Below, piece after piece: positions 19,959-32,875 of a DNA stretch of 64,000 nucleotides (the stretch's first letter is position 1; each line of letters starts with the position of its first letter). The position numbers and the translations under genes are program-made. The notes under the pieces were generated by a model that saw only the letters and a list, made by a program, of their open reading frames with translations, did no database searches and was not told the origin of the DNA. The DNA is from Methylobacterium thuringiense (GTDB taxonomy: Bacteria; Pseudomonadota; Alphaproteobacteria; Rhizobiales; Beijerinckiaceae): positions 212,585-276,584 of the forward strand of contig NZ_BPRA01000002.1 of the NCBI RefSeq assembly GCF_022179645.1, written 5' to 3'.

Positions 19959-20265
19959 CCTTTTCCTCATAATAATTCTGAAATGATCCGGCGTCCATCG
20001 CCGAACTTTCATCTATTTGCTTTCGATGACTCGATCAAATCGGTCTCATTACTTAATAAATCGAATAATTATACTCTGAGCACCAGCCATGCGGCAGGCG
20101 CCTGACCGGGCCGTCCGCCACCCTTCCAAACCCTTGCGGCTGCGTGTAAACGCGGGGCCTGACGATCATCCCTGCGCCATCCCGCCTCGCACCTCGCCGA
20201 CTCGTCGGCGGCGCGCGAGGGCGGATGCACGCGGCTGCAGCCCAGATTGCGACCCAAGGCGCCCG
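19959..20265. promoter_or_regulatory. AT-rich divergent region between pseudoazurin and carB
   Basis: About 300 bp holding the promoters for pseudoazurin (minus) and carB (plus). From about 19965 to 20085 the base composition is much richer in A and T than anywhere nearby (runs such as ACTTAATAAATCGAATAATTATA). That could hold a regulated promoter, or be a remnant of acquired DNA. I cannot assign a specific operator. Confidence 0.5.
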
Positions 20266-23739
<3,474 letters not shown>

Positions 23740-23857
23740 CCGTGTTGGCATCAGGTCCATTGAAATCCGGCCGCATGGGCGGTCCGGACGTTTTCTGTGT
23801 TTGGCCCGGAGGGAGCAGCCGCTCCCGGCCGGGCCTCTTCAATTGCGGCGTGAAACG

Positions 23858-24340
23858 ATGGCGATAGACAAGGTTCCGATCACGGTGCGTGGCTTCGCGG
23901 CCATGGAAGAGGAGCTGAAGCATCGCCAGCAGGTGGAGCGCCCGCGCATCGTCGCGGCGATCTCCGAGGCGCGAGCGCATGGCGATCTCTCTGAGAACGC
24001 CGAGTATCATGCTGCCAAGGAGGCGCAGTCGCACAACGAGGGCCGCGTGCTCGAACTGGAGAGCATGATCGCCCGCGCGGAGATCATCGACGTCTCGAAG
24101 CTGTCGGGCGACAAGATCAAGTTCGGCGCCACGGTGAAGCTCATCGACGACGACACCGAGGAAGAGAAGACCTACCAGATCGTCGGCGAGCCGGAGGCGG
24201 ACGTCCATGCCGGCCGCGTCTCGATCACGTCGCCCATCGCGCGCGCGCTGATCGGCAAAGGCGCGGGGGATACCGTCGAGGTCACCACACCGAGCGGCGG
24301 AAAATCCTACGAAGTCGTTGCGGTCAAGTACGGCGCCTGA
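23858..24340 (+). CDS. greA: Transcription elongation factor GreA
   Basis: 160 residues, standard length. An N-terminal coiled coil carries the acidic tip region ([20 protein letters not shown]) that enters the RNA polymerase secondary channel and stimulates cleavage of backtracked RNA. The C-terminal FKBP-like domain ends [21 protein letters not shown]. It lies 118 bp after carB on the same strand, an arrangement common in alphaproteobacteria. Confidence 0.98.
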   Translation: MAIDKVPITVRGFAAMEEELKHRQQVERPRIVAAISEARAHGDLSENAEYHAAKEAQSHNEGRVLELESMIARAEIIDVSKLSGDKIKFGATVKLIDDDTEEEKTYQIVGEPEADVHAGRVSITSPIARALIGKGAGDTVEVTTPSGGKSYEVVAVKYGA

Positions 24341-24362
24341 AATGGGACGGGGCTCTGCCGTG

Positions 24363-24872
24363 ATGCGGATGGCCGGCCGGATCGCCGGGGTGGCGATCCT
24401 CTGCCTGACGTTCGCTCAGGCGGCCGTCTTGCAGGCCGCGCCGGGCTTCGGCCGGATCGCATCCGTGCGGGTCGACGTCCGGCCGATGCTGGCCCTCGGC
24501 GGCGGAGCGCAGGCGGAGGCGCTGCGTGCGGACCTGACGGCCTCGCTCAGGCAGACCTTCGCCGACCGCATCGGCGGCCGCGGCCCGAGCCTCGTGGTCG
24601 TCGTGCGCAGCCTATCGCTGAACGCGTATGCGGGCGGCCAGGGGGACGGCGGCCGTGGCGGCCTCGGCGGCGGCGGATCGAACGATTATCTCGACGGCGA
24701 GGCGCTGCTCGTCGGCGCGGACGGTCAGGTCCTGGCCCGGCATCCGCAATTGTCCGTGCTGCCGTCGAGCTCCGGCGGGGCCTGGTACGATCCGGCCTCC
24801 GAGCGCCGCCGCATCGCCGCCATCGCCGAGCAATACGCCCAGTGGCTCGTACGCATGCTGCCGGTCGAGTGA
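24363..24872 (+). CDS. Secreted protein of unknown function
   Basis: About 169 residues. The start at 24363 gives a compact signal peptide (MRMAGRIAGVAILCLTFAQAAVLQA); an ATG at 24342 is also possible. The mature protein begins FGRIASVRVDVRPMLALGG, includes a Gly-rich stretch (GGRGGLGGGGSNDYLDG) and ends AIAEQYAQWLVRMLP. The pattern resembles small periplasmic or outer-membrane-associated proteins of Hyphomicrobiales, but I know no function. It follows greA by 22 bp and may be co-transcribed. Confidence 0.7.
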   Translation: MRMAGRIAGVAILCLTFAQAAVLQAAPGFGRIASVRVDVRPMLALGGGAQAEALRADLTASLRQTFADRIGGRGPSLVVVVRSLSLNAYAGGQGDGGRGGLGGGGSNDYLDGEALLVGADGQVLARHPQLSVLPSSSGGAWYDPASERRRIAAIAEQYAQWLVRMLPVE

Positions 24873-25005
24873 TACGGTCCTCGGATGCTACTTTCGGAAA
24901 CCGCATCGTGCGGCCCGCGCGGCGCATGAGCGAAGCCGAAATCCGCATTGCGGAGCAATCGACCGGATTTCGCATGACCGGCCAAAGGGTTCGAGGGCGT
25001 ATCCG

Positions 25006-26037
25006 GTGAGCCTGTGGACTGCCGAAGCCGACGGTGAGCCCCCGTTGCCCGATCTGTCGCGCGTGCCGACCTGGATCGTCACGGACGGCAAGGCCGGCGA
25101 CGAGAACCAGTGCATCGGCATCGCCGAATGCCTGAGCCTGCCCTACGAGCTCAGGCGCATCACCTCCCGGCCGTTCGGCTGGACCGCCCCCTGGGGACCA
25201 ATCGATCCGCGCGATGCGCCGGGTCGGCAGGGCGGCGCGCTGGCCGGGCCGCTGCCGGAGATCGTGATCTCATCCGGCCGCCGCGCCGTGCCCTACCTGC
25301 GCGCCCTGCGGCAGGCCTCGCGCAACCGCAGTTTCACGGCCTTCCTCAAGGACCCTCGAACCGGCCACGATTCGGCGGACTTCATCTGGGTGCCGGATTA
25401 CGACGACCTGCGCGGACCGAACGTCTTCACCACCCTGACCGCCCCGCATCAGGTCTCGCAGGCCCGGCTACAGGCGGCCCGAGCGTCCCCCGATCCGCGC
25501 CTCTCGGTCCTGCCGTGGCCCCGGATCGCGGTCCTGATCGGCGGCGACAGCCGGCACCTGAGCTATCGCCCCGCCGACATGAAGCGGCTGGTAGGCCATC
25601 TCGCCACCATCGCCGATGGCGGCTCCTCGCTCATGCTCACCGTCTCGCGGCGTACACCGGAAGCGCTCCGCAAAGCCCTCGAGAGGCTGGTCGCCGACAA
25701 GGGCGGCTTCTTCTGGGACGGCGGCGGCGACAACCCCTATGTCGGCATGCTGGCCATCGCCGATCAGGTCGTCGTCACGTCGGATTCCGCGAACATGGTC
25801 GGCGAGGCGGCGAGCACCGGCGTCCCACTTCTTCTGTTCGACCTGCCGAAGACCTACATCAGGCACAGACGGATGTTCGCCGGGCTCGCCATGGCGGGCG
25901 CGCTCAAGCCCTTCGTCGGCCGCCTGGAGGGCCTGCAATACGCGCCCATCGACGCGACGCCCGAGATCGCTCAGGCGATGGCCAGGGCTTTCGTCGAACA
26001 CGGCAAGCGAATCGCGGCCGCGCCGAACCCGAACTAG
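25006..26037 (+). CDS. Mitochondrial-fission ELM1-like family protein
   Basis: 343 residues from a GTG; no ATG in frame lies between it and the preceding gene. It shows the family opening PTWIVTDGKAGDENQCIG, then PEIVISSGRRAVPYLRAL, VLIGGDSRHLSYRP, and a late DNPYVGMLAIADQVVVTSDSANMVGEAASTGVP. The fold looks like a GT-B glycosyltransferase. It is named for a plant mitochondrial fission factor; the bacterial role is not established. It sits 62 bp before trxB. Confidence 0.88.
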   Translation: MSLWTAEADGEPPLPDLSRVPTWIVTDGKAGDENQCIGIAECLSLPYELRRITSRPFGWTAPWGPIDPRDAPGRQGGALAGPLPEIVISSGRRAVPYLRALRQASRNRSFTAFLKDPRTGHDSADFIWVPDYDDLRGPNVFTTLTAPHQVSQARLQAARASPDPRLSVLPWPRIAVLIGGDSRHLSYRPADMKRLVGHLATIADGGSSLMLTVSRRTPEALRKALERLVADKGGFFWDGGGDNPYVGMLAIADQVVVTSDSANMVGEAASTGVPLLLFDLPKTYIRHRRMFAGLAMAGALKPFVGRLEGLQYAPIDATPEIAQAMARAFVEHGKRIAAAPNPN

Positions 26038-26099
26038 AGACGACACCCCGCGTCTGACCGGCCTGAAGGCCCGGGCGAGCGGACAAGGAGACGGATGAG

Positions 26100-27077
26100 A
26101 TGGCCCATACGCACGCGAAGCTCGTGATCATCGGCTCAGGTCCGGCCGGCTACACGGCTGCGATCTATGCGGCGCGCGCGCTGGTCGAGCCGCTGCTGAT
26201 CTCGGGCTTCCAGCCCGGCGGGCAGCTCATGATCACGACGGATGTCGAAAACTATCCGGGCTTCGCCGACGTGATCCAGGGCCCCTGGCTGATGGAGCAG
26301 ATGCGCCTCCAGGCCGAGCATGTCGGAACCAAGGTCGTCTCGGAATACATCACCGAGGTCGACCTGAAGACGCGGCCGTTCCGCCTGGTGGCCGATTCCG
26401 GCGAGACCTATTCCTGCGACGCGCTAATCATCTCAACCGGCGCCCAGGCGAAATGGCTCGGCATCCCGTCGGAGGCGAAGTTCCAGGGCTTCGGCGTCTC
26501 CGCTTGCGCGACCTGCGACGGCTTCTTCTTCCGGGGCAAGGAGGTCACGGTGGTCGGCGGCGGCAACACCGCAGTCGAGGAGGCGCTGTATCTCGCCAAC
26601 GTCGCAAGCAAGGTCACCGTCGTGCACCGCCGCGGCGAGTTCCGGGCCGAGCGCATCCTGCAGGAGCGCCTGTTCAAGCATCCGAACGTCGAGGTGATCT
26701 GGCATCACGCCGTCGAAGAGATCTGCGGCAAGACCGAGCCTGCGCCCTCCGTCACGCATCTGCGCCTGAAGGACGCCCGCACGGGTGCGATCCGCGAGCA
26801 TGTCACCGAGGGCATCTTCGTCGCCATCGGCCATCAGCCGGCGACCAGGATTTTCGAGGGACAGCTGCCGATGCGCCACGGCGGCTACCTCAACGTGAAG
26901 TCCGGATCGACCGCGACCGAGATCCCCGGCGTCTTCGCGGCGGGCGACGTGACGGACGACGTCTATCGTCAGGCGGTCACCGCGGCGGGCATGGGCTGCA
27001 TGGCCGCGCTGGAGGCCGAAAAGTATCTCGCGGCCCTCGAAGTCGGGGAGAATCCAACCCAGGCCGCAGCCGAATAA
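26100..27077 (+). CDS. trxB: Thioredoxin reductase
   Basis: 325 residues, low-molecular-weight type. The FAD-binding motif GSGPAGYTAAIYAARA is at the N-terminus, the redox-active CATC lies in the central SACATCDGFFFRGK, the NADPH site is VVGGGNTAVEEALY, and the C-terminal FAD contact is GVFAAGDVTD. It reduces thioredoxin with NADPH in the cytoplasm. The adjacent LysR gene on the same strand is a frequent neighbour in related genomes, although a 260-bp gap separates them. Confidence 0.97.
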   Translation: MAHTHAKLVIIGSGPAGYTAAIYAARALVEPLLISGFQPGGQLMITTDVENYPGFADVIQGPWLMEQMRLQAEHVGTKVVSEYITEVDLKTRPFRLVADSGETYSCDALIISTGAQAKWLGIPSEAKFQGFGVSACATCDGFFFRGKEVTVVGGGNTAVEEALYLANVASKVTVVHRRGEFRAERILQERLFKHPNVEVIWHHAVEEICGKTEPAPSVTHLRLKDARTGAIREHVTEGIFVAIGHQPATRIFEGQLPMRHGGYLNVKSGSTATEIPGVFAAGDVTDDVYRQAVTAAGMGCMAALEAEKYLAALEVGENPTQAAAE

Positions 27078-27337
27078 TCCCTGGTTGCAGGTCATCGATT
27101 GTTAAGATGTTGACACGCGGCCTTTCGCAACCAATTCGCAAGCCTGTCAGCTTAACCTGTGCGATGTCGGTAGAAACCGGTAGCGCGGGATTCCGTCTGG
27201 CGACGGTGCGATCGATCCATTCGGTTGTGCTCCGGTCGCGAGGGATCGAGGGCTAGGCGGAAGACGCCTGGGGTGAAAATTCGCCCGGCCAACGAGCCGG
27301 GTGGGCACACCCCGGTATGCGTACGGGAGGCACGGCC

Positions 27338-28228
27338 GTGGACTGGGACAAGATCCGGATATTCCTCAACGTCGCGGAGGCCGGGAGCTTCACGCGGGCC
27401 GGCGACGACATCGGTCTGAGCCAGTCGGCGGTGAGCCGCCAGATCAGTGCGCTGGAGCGGGAGCTGAAAGCTCCGCTGTTCCATCGCCACGCCCGCGGCC
27501 TGATCCTCACCGAGCAGGGCGACCTGCTGTTCCGCGCCGCGCGCGACATGAAGCTGCGCCTGGAAAACACCCAGGCCCGCCTCGTCGAGACCAGCGAACG
27601 TCCATCGGGCGATCTCCGCGTCACCACGACGGTCGGGCTCGGCACCTCGTGGCTGGCCCAGCGGGTCTCGGAATTTCTCGACCTCTATCCGGAAGTCCGC
27701 ATCGAGCTGATCCTGACCAACGAGGAGCTCGATCTCGCCATGCGCGAGGCCGATATCGCGATCCGGATGCGGCGGCCCGCCCAACCGGACCTGATCCAGC
27801 GCCGCCTGTTCACGGTGCATTACCACGCCTTCGCCAGCGAGGATTACATCAAGCGCTTCGGCGAGCCGAAATCCCTCGACGACCTCGATGAGCACCGGCT
27901 GATCTCGTTCGGCGGCAACGAACCGTCCTACCTGCTCGCGACGCACTACCTCGCGAGCATCGGGCGCGACGGCCGCGAGCGGCGGCCGATCAGCTTCACC
28001 GTCAACAACGTCGCGGCTCTGCACGAGGCCATGCGAGCGGGTGCCGGCATCGGCATCCTGCCGGACTACGCCATCGACGGGAACCAGAGCCTGGTCCAGA
28101 TCCTACGCGAGAGCGAGATGCCGAGCATGGAAAGCTATCTCGTCTATGCCGAGGAGATGCGCTCCGTCGCCCGCGTCCAAGCATTTCGCGATTTCCTCGT
28201 CACCAAGGCGCAGCGCTGGGCATATTGA
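27338..28228 (+). CDS. LysR-family transcriptional regulator
   Basis: 296 residues. I choose the GTG at 27338 because GGGAGG lies seven bases before it; an ATG at 27317 is upstream in frame. The winged helix-turn-helix spans IRIFLNVAEAGSFTRAGDDIGLSQSAVSRQISALE near the N-terminus, then a substrate-binding-like effector domain (LRVTTTVGLGTSWLAQRVSEF; AMRAGAGIGILPDYAI). The leader has a hairpin at about 27284-27301. Target genes are unknown; trxB control is only a guess from position. Confidence 0.92.
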   Translation: MDWDKIRIFLNVAEAGSFTRAGDDIGLSQSAVSRQISALERELKAPLFHRHARGLILTEQGDLLFRAARDMKLRLENTQARLVETSERPSGDLRVTTTVGLGTSWLAQRVSEFLDLYPEVRIELILTNEELDLAMREADIAIRMRRPAQPDLIQRRLFTVHYHAFASEDYIKRFGEPKSLDDLDEHRLISFGGNEPSYLLATHYLASIGRDGRERRPISFTVNNVAALHEAMRAGAGIGILPDYAIDGNQSLVQILRESEMPSMESYLVYAEEMRSVARVQAFRDFLVTKAQRWAY

Positions 28229-28293
28229 GACGCCGGATCATCGACAGGCCGGCCTCCGCGTGATCGTTTGATCGCGCTTTTGGGAGACCTTCG

Positions 28294-28572
28294 ATGCGAT
28301 TCTCGTTCGTGCTTGCCGTTGGGTCCGCGGTTCTGATGTCGGGCTTGGCGGCCGCTTCGGCTCGGGCGGATGGCTGCGAGGAAGCCTGGTACCAGCGCAA
28401 TCTGATCTACAAGCAGTCTGGCTACTGCTTCCGCACGCCCCGCGGCATCCGCGCCTTCGGCAATGCCGGCTGTTCCTACGACGCCGTGGAGGACGTGCCA
28501 CTCTCGGCTCGCCAACGTCAGACGGTAGCGGAATTGAAGAGCTACGAACGGTCGAACGGCTGTCCGCAATAA
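28294..28572 (+). CDS. Small secreted YARHG-domain protein
   Basis: 92 residues: a signal peptide (RFSFVLAVGSAVLMSGLAAASARA) followed by a short domain with the pattern EAWYQRNLIYKQSGYCFRT and FGNAGC, matching the YARHG-type module found in extracellular bacterial proteins. Three of the cysteines lie in the mature part near CEEAW, YCF and GCS, with a fourth at the end. The role is unknown; the module may bind cell-surface material. A GGGAG precedes the start. Confidence 0.85.
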   Translation: MRFSFVLAVGSAVLMSGLAAASARADGCEEAWYQRNLIYKQSGYCFRTPRGIRAFGNAGCSYDAVEDVPLSARQRQTVAELKSYERSNGCPQ

Positions 28573-28677
28573 GCCCTGCGACCTGCCGACGGGCCCCTTC
28601 CCCGGCTCACCCTCCCAATGCGCTCCAGGCGTCCCGGAAAGGGGGCGCTTCGACGGGCAGACTACCGCCGCGGCCCC

Positions 28678-30381
28678 TCAGGAATCCAGATCCCGCAGTG
28701 CCCGCCGTAGCACCTTGCCGACGTTCGTCTTCGGCAGGCTCTCGTGGAACACGATGCGGCGGGGCACCTTGTAGCCGGTGAGTTCCGAGCGGGCATGGGC
28801 CTTCAGCGCTTCCGGCGCGATGCCCTCACCTCTCGTCACCACATGGGCCACGACGACCTCGCCGTCATCGCAGCGTCCGCCGACCACCGCGCATTCGAGC
28901 ACCGACGGGTGCTTGGCGAGCACGTCCTCGACCTCGTTCGGATAGACGTTGAAGCCCGAGACGAGGATCATGTCTTTCATCCGGTCGACGATGCGGATCG
29001 CTCCGCTCTCGGCCATCGTCGCGATGTCGCCGGTGCGGAAGAAGCCGTCCTCAGTCATGGCGGCCTGGGTTTCCTCGGGCCGGTTCCAGTAGCCCGCCAT
29101 CACTTGCGGCCCGCGCACGCAGAGTTCGCCGGGCTCGCCATAAGGCACGTCCGCGCCGTCGACGTTCCGGATCGTGATGTCGGTGGATGAGACAGGGTAG
29201 CCGATCGTCCCCGACCATTCGTCGAGGTCGACCCGATTGATCGTGGCGACGGGCGAGGTCTCCGAAAGGCCGTAGCCCTCGATCAGGACGCGCCCGGTCG
29301 CGGCCTTCCACTTGGCGGCGACGGCCGCCTGCACCGCCATGCCGCCAGCGATGTGGTAGCCGCCGCCCGTCGAAAAATCGACCGTGTTCAGTTTCGGGTG
29401 GTTCACGAGCAGGTTGTAGAGCGTGTTCACCCCTGAGAGATGGGTGAACCGGCTGGAGGCAAGCGTCTTCACGAAGCCATCGACGTCGCGCGGGTTCGCG
29501 ATCAGCAGACAGCACCCGCCGATGTCGAGGAAGAAGAAGAAACAGGCCGTCAGCGCGAAGATATGGTAAAGTGGCAGTGCAGTGACCATCACGCGCTCCT
29601 GCCCGTCCTCGCCCGAGATCTCAAACCAAGTCCGGCACTGCGCGACGTTGGCGACGATGTTGCGATGGGTCAGCATCGCCGCCTTGGCGATCCCCGTCGT
29701 GCCACCCGTATATTGCAGGAAAGCGAGATCGCCGGGCTCCACCGGCACCCGGTGGCGCGGCAGCTTGCGGCCGGCGCGCAGGACGGTGTCGAAGCGCATC
29801 ACGATCTGCGGCGGAAGCTGGAAGGGCGGCACGGCGCGCTTGATGTAGCGCGAGGCGATGTCGATGACCTTGCCCTTGAGGCCGAGGCAATCGCCCGGCC
29901 CGACCAGTACCACCCGCTCCAGCTTCGGCAGTTTCGGCAGTGCCTCGGCGACGGTGTGGGCGAAATTCTCGAGCACGAACAGGATACGCGCGCCAGAATC
30001 CTCGAGTTGCCCGATCAGTTCGCGCGGCGTGTAGAGCGGGTTGACGTTGACGGCCGTGCATCCTGCCGTGAGCACGCCGAGGAGGGCCGCCGGATAGGCG
30101 GCGACGTTCGGCATCATCAGCGCCACGCGGTCGCCCTTCGCCATGCCCTGCGCGCCGAGCCAGGCGGAGACGCAGTCCGAGGCCGCACCGAGTTCGCGAT
30201 AGCTGACGCTCTTGCCGAAGCTGATTAGGGCCGGACGGTCCGCATAGGCGACGATGCCGTGCTCGATCAGATCGACGAGGGTGCCGAGGCGGTCGACGTC
30301 GATCTCGGCTGGTACGCCGGGCGGATAGGCGGCCAGCCATGGGCGCGCACCGCTGCGATCGCCGGCCACTGGATCGGCCAT
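28678..30381 (-). CDS. fadD: Long-chain fatty acid-CoA ligase
   Basis: 567 residues of the ANL adenylating superfamily. The ATP/AMP-binding loop is LQYTGGTTGIAKAAMLTHRN; the adenylate-binding YGLSETSP, the hinge and GFFRTGDIATM, and the C-terminal lysine region LPKTNVGKVLRRALRD are all present. It activates fatty acids as acyl-CoA at the inner membrane. Length and sequence style match FadD-type enzymes; other medium-chain or aromatic acyl-CoA ligases cannot be excluded. It is monocistronic and precedes the pepA operon's end by about 75 bp. Confidence 0.92.
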   Translation of the reverse strand: MADPVAGDRSGARPWLAAYPPGVPAEIDVDRLGTLVDLIEHGIVAYADRPALISFGKSVSYRELGAASDCVSAWLGAQGMAKGDRVALMMPNVAAYPAALLGVLTAGCTAVNVNPLYTPRELIGQLEDSGARILFVLENFAHTVAEALPKLPKLERVVLVGPGDCLGLKGKVIDIASRYIKRAVPPFQLPPQIVMRFDTVLRAGRKLPRHRVPVEPGDLAFLQYTGGTTGIAKAAMLTHRNIVANVAQCRTWFEISGEDGQERVMVTALPLYHIFALTACFFFFLDIGGCCLLIANPRDVDGFVKTLASSRFTHLSGVNTLYNLLVNHPKLNTVDFSTGGGYHIAGGMAVQAAVAAKWKAATGRVLIEGYGLSETSPVATINRVDLDEWSGTIGYPVSSTDITIRNVDGADVPYGEPGELCVRGPQVMAGYWNRPEETQAAMTEDGFFRTGDIATMAESGAIRIVDRMKDMILVSGFNVYPNEVEDVLAKHPSVLECAVVGGRCDDGEVVVAHVVTRGEGIAPEALKAHARSELTGYKVPRRIVFHESLPKTNVGKVLRRALRDLDS

Positions 30382-30455
30382 GGTGTTCTCCCTGCGTCGA
30401 GCCTTCTGCTGCGGCTCGTACGGCTACTTGGCTTAGCGGGATCGACCGGGGCCGA

Positions 30456-31157
30456 TCAACCCGCGGCCGTTGCGGACCGGTCCGCTCGCAGGGCGGAGAT
30501 CAGCACATGGGGCAGGAAGGCGACGACGAGGCAGGCCGCGACGAGCACCGTGTCGGCAGTGTCGAGCGGTCGGCGCGGCCAGGGGCCGAGCCCGATGGTG
30601 CGCGCGAAGCCGAGCACGGCGAGCGCGTACCAGAGCGCGAGAAACCGAAAAAACAGGCTACCGAGGCTTCGCCCGAAACGGCGCATCCGGGATGACCGTT
30701 CGCGCGCGGGCTGCCCGGCGATGACCACGCCGAGACCCATGGCGGACCCGAGCGCGGAGGCTGCAACCGCCGCGCCGAGCCCGTAGGCCGCCGTCATCGG
30801 CACCTGATTCAGGAAGGCCATGCCTCCGGTCATGAAGCCGCCGCGCAGGACAAGCCCGCCGAAGGTCGGGTGCAGGCTCAAGGCCAGCACGAGGCCGAGG
30901 CCGACCAGGGCGCCGACGGCACGGCGCAGGGTTGCCGACGGACCCGGTGCGATCGCAACGGCGACCACCCGCACCAGCGCGTAGACGATGGCGAAGGCGA
31001 AGAGCGGGTAGTGGTCGAGGAAGAACCCGTAGAAGCGGGTCCCGACCTCGGCCGGAACATGGGTGCTCTGATCGAATCCGGTGATGAAGGCGGCGATCAG
31101 CGCGGCGAGTGCGGCGGCGAGGGGCGCCGCCGCGACGAGGATCGCCGAGGTGCTCAC
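30456..31157 (-). CDS. Multi-spanning membrane protein of unknown function
   Basis: 233 residues from a GTG that overlaps the pepA stop (GTGA), so it is translationally coupled to pepA. About five or six hydrophobic segments are visible, for example [48 protein letters not shown] and [18 protein letters not shown]. No catalytic motif is seen. In many proteobacteria pepA is followed by holC; here it is followed by this membrane protein instead. I do not recognise the family. Confidence 0.75.
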   Translation of the reverse strand: MSTSAILVAAAPLAAALAALIAAFITGFDQSTHVPAEVGTRFYGFFLDHYPLFAFAIVYALVRVVAVAIAPGPSATLRRAVGALVGLGLVLALSLHPTFGGLVLRGGFMTGGMAFLNQVPMTAAYGLGAAVAASALGSAMGLGVVIAGQPARERSSRMRRFGRSLGSLFFRFLALWYALAVLGFARTIGLGPWPRRPLDTADTVLVAACLVVAFLPHVLISALRADRSATAAG

Positions 31158-32650
31158 GCCTCGTATTTGTCGCGCACGAGCCGGTCGAGCAAACGCACGC
31201 CCCAGCCGGCACCCCAGCTGCGGTTGATCTCGCTGGCGGTCGAACTCATGCCGACGCCGGCGATGTCGAGATGCGCCCACGGCGTCTCGCCGACATAGCG
31301 CTTGATGAAGGCCGCCGCGGTGGCTGCGCCGCCATGGCGTCCGCCGGTGTTCTTCATGTCGGCGAACTTCGAGTCGATCGCCTTATCGAAGGCCGGGATC
31401 AGCGGCATCCGCCACACCTTCTCGCCGGCTGTCTCGCCGGCTGCCGTGATTGCGGTGGCGAGGTCGTCGTCGTTCGAGAACAGCCCGGCGATCTCCTGGC
31501 CGAGCGCCACGATGATCGCGCCGGTGAGCGTGGCGAGGTCAATGATCGCCTTCGGCTTGTAGGCCTGGTTCACGTGATAGATCACGTCGGCCAGCACGAG
31601 GCGGCCTTCGGCGTCGGTGTTGATGATCTCGATGGTCTGGCCCGACATCGAGGTGACGATGTCGGAAGGGCGGTAGGAATTGCCGTCGGGCATGTTCTCG
31701 ACGATGCCGATGGCGCCGATGACGTTGGCCTTGGCGCCGCGCGAGGCGAGCGCGTGCATGGTGCCGACGACGGCGGCCGAGCCGCCCATGTCGCCCTTCA
31801 TGTCCTCCATGCCGCCGGCCGACTTGATCGACACGCCGCCGGAATCGAACACCACGCCCTTGCCGACCAGCGCCAGCGGCGGCTCCGACTTATCGTCGGC
31901 GCCGTTCCAGCGCATCACGGCGATGCGCGGCTCGCGGCCCGAACCTTGCGCCACGGCCAGCAGCGCGCCCATGCCGAGCTCGCGCATCTTCGCCACGTCG
32001 AGGATCTCGACCTCGACGCCGAGCTTGGTCAGCTCGGAGGCCCGGCGGGCGTACTCCTCCGGGAAGAGGACGTTCGGCGGCTCGTTGATGAGGTTGCGGG
32101 CGAGGATCACGCCCTCGGCGACCGAACGCGCGCCCTCGGCGGCTTTCTCGGCGGCGGCCGGATCGGCGCTGAGCACGGTGAGCTGCGTGGTGCGGTCGTC
32201 CTCTGCCTCGGGCTTCTTCTTAGTCTTGTAGCGGTCGAAGCTGTAGCTGCGCAGGCGTGCGCCGAGGGTGAAGTCGGCGATGTCCTGGGCCGAGGCCTCG
32301 CTGCCCGGCCAGTCGATGGCGACGCGGGCGGTGCGGCCTGAAACCTTGCCGGCGGTGAAGCCGCCGAGCGTGACGTAGTCGATCTTGGCGCGGTCCTTCT
32401 CGGAGCCGAGCCCGATGACGACGAGGCGGTCGGCCTCGACGCCCGCGGGCGCCGGTAGCGTCAGGGCGCTCTGCGATTTGCCCTTGAAGCGTTCGCTGGC
32501 GGCGGCCCGCGCCACGAGGTCAGCGCCCGCCTTGCCGATGGCCTCGGATGCGGCCGACGAGAGCGCGAGGTCGTCCCCGACGAACACGACGAGATCGCCG
32601 GTGCCCGTCGAGGACAGCGGCTGAAAGGCGATTCCGATACCATCCGCCAT
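31154..32650 (-). CDS. pepA: Leucyl aminopeptidase (M17)
   Basis: 498 residues. The C-terminal catalytic domain has [19 protein letters not shown] and [14 protein letters not shown], which supply metal ligands, and the signature [13 protein letters not shown]. The enzyme removes N-terminal residues from peptides using two metal ions; in E. coli PepA also binds DNA. It is divergent from lptF, with about 225 bp between them for both promoters. Confidence 0.97.
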   Translation of the reverse strand: MADGIGIAFQPLSSTGTGDLVVFVGDDLALSSAASEAIGKAGADLVARAAASERFKGKSQSALTLPAPAGVEADRLVVIGLGSEKDRAKIDYVTLGGFTAGKVSGRTARVAIDWPGSEASAQDIADFTLGARLRSYSFDRYKTKKKPEAEDDRTTQLTVLSADPAAAEKAAEGARSVAEGVILARNLINEPPNVLFPEEYARRASELTKLGVEVEILDVAKMRELGMGALLAVAQGSGREPRIAVMRWNGADDKSEPPLALVGKGVVFDSGGVSIKSAGGMEDMKGDMGGSAAVVGTMHALASRGAKANVIGAIGIVENMPDGNSYRPSDIVTSMSGQTIEIINTDAEGRLVLADVIYHVNQAYKPKAIIDLATLTGAIIVALGQEIAGLFSNDDDLATAITAAGETAGEKVWRMPLIPAFDKAIDSKFADMKNTGGRHGGAATAAAFIKRYVGETPWAHLDIAGVGMSSTASEINRSWGAGWGVRLLDRLVRDKYEA

Positions 32651-32875
32651 GCTGAAGCTTTCCAACCCTCTTGCAACCGCGGCGTCATACGACCGCGACG
32701 TCCTGCGCCCGATCTCGGGGCGGCGCCCACGGCCCTGTGTACCCTCTGAGGCGCAGAACGCAACGCGATGGACAGGCGCCGTGAAACGGCCCAACTCGGG
32801 GTGTCTGAGCCGAGGGTTCCGGGTCGGCTCGGCACGCGGGATACCCATGACGGGAGCGGCTGGGCGCGACGGGCG

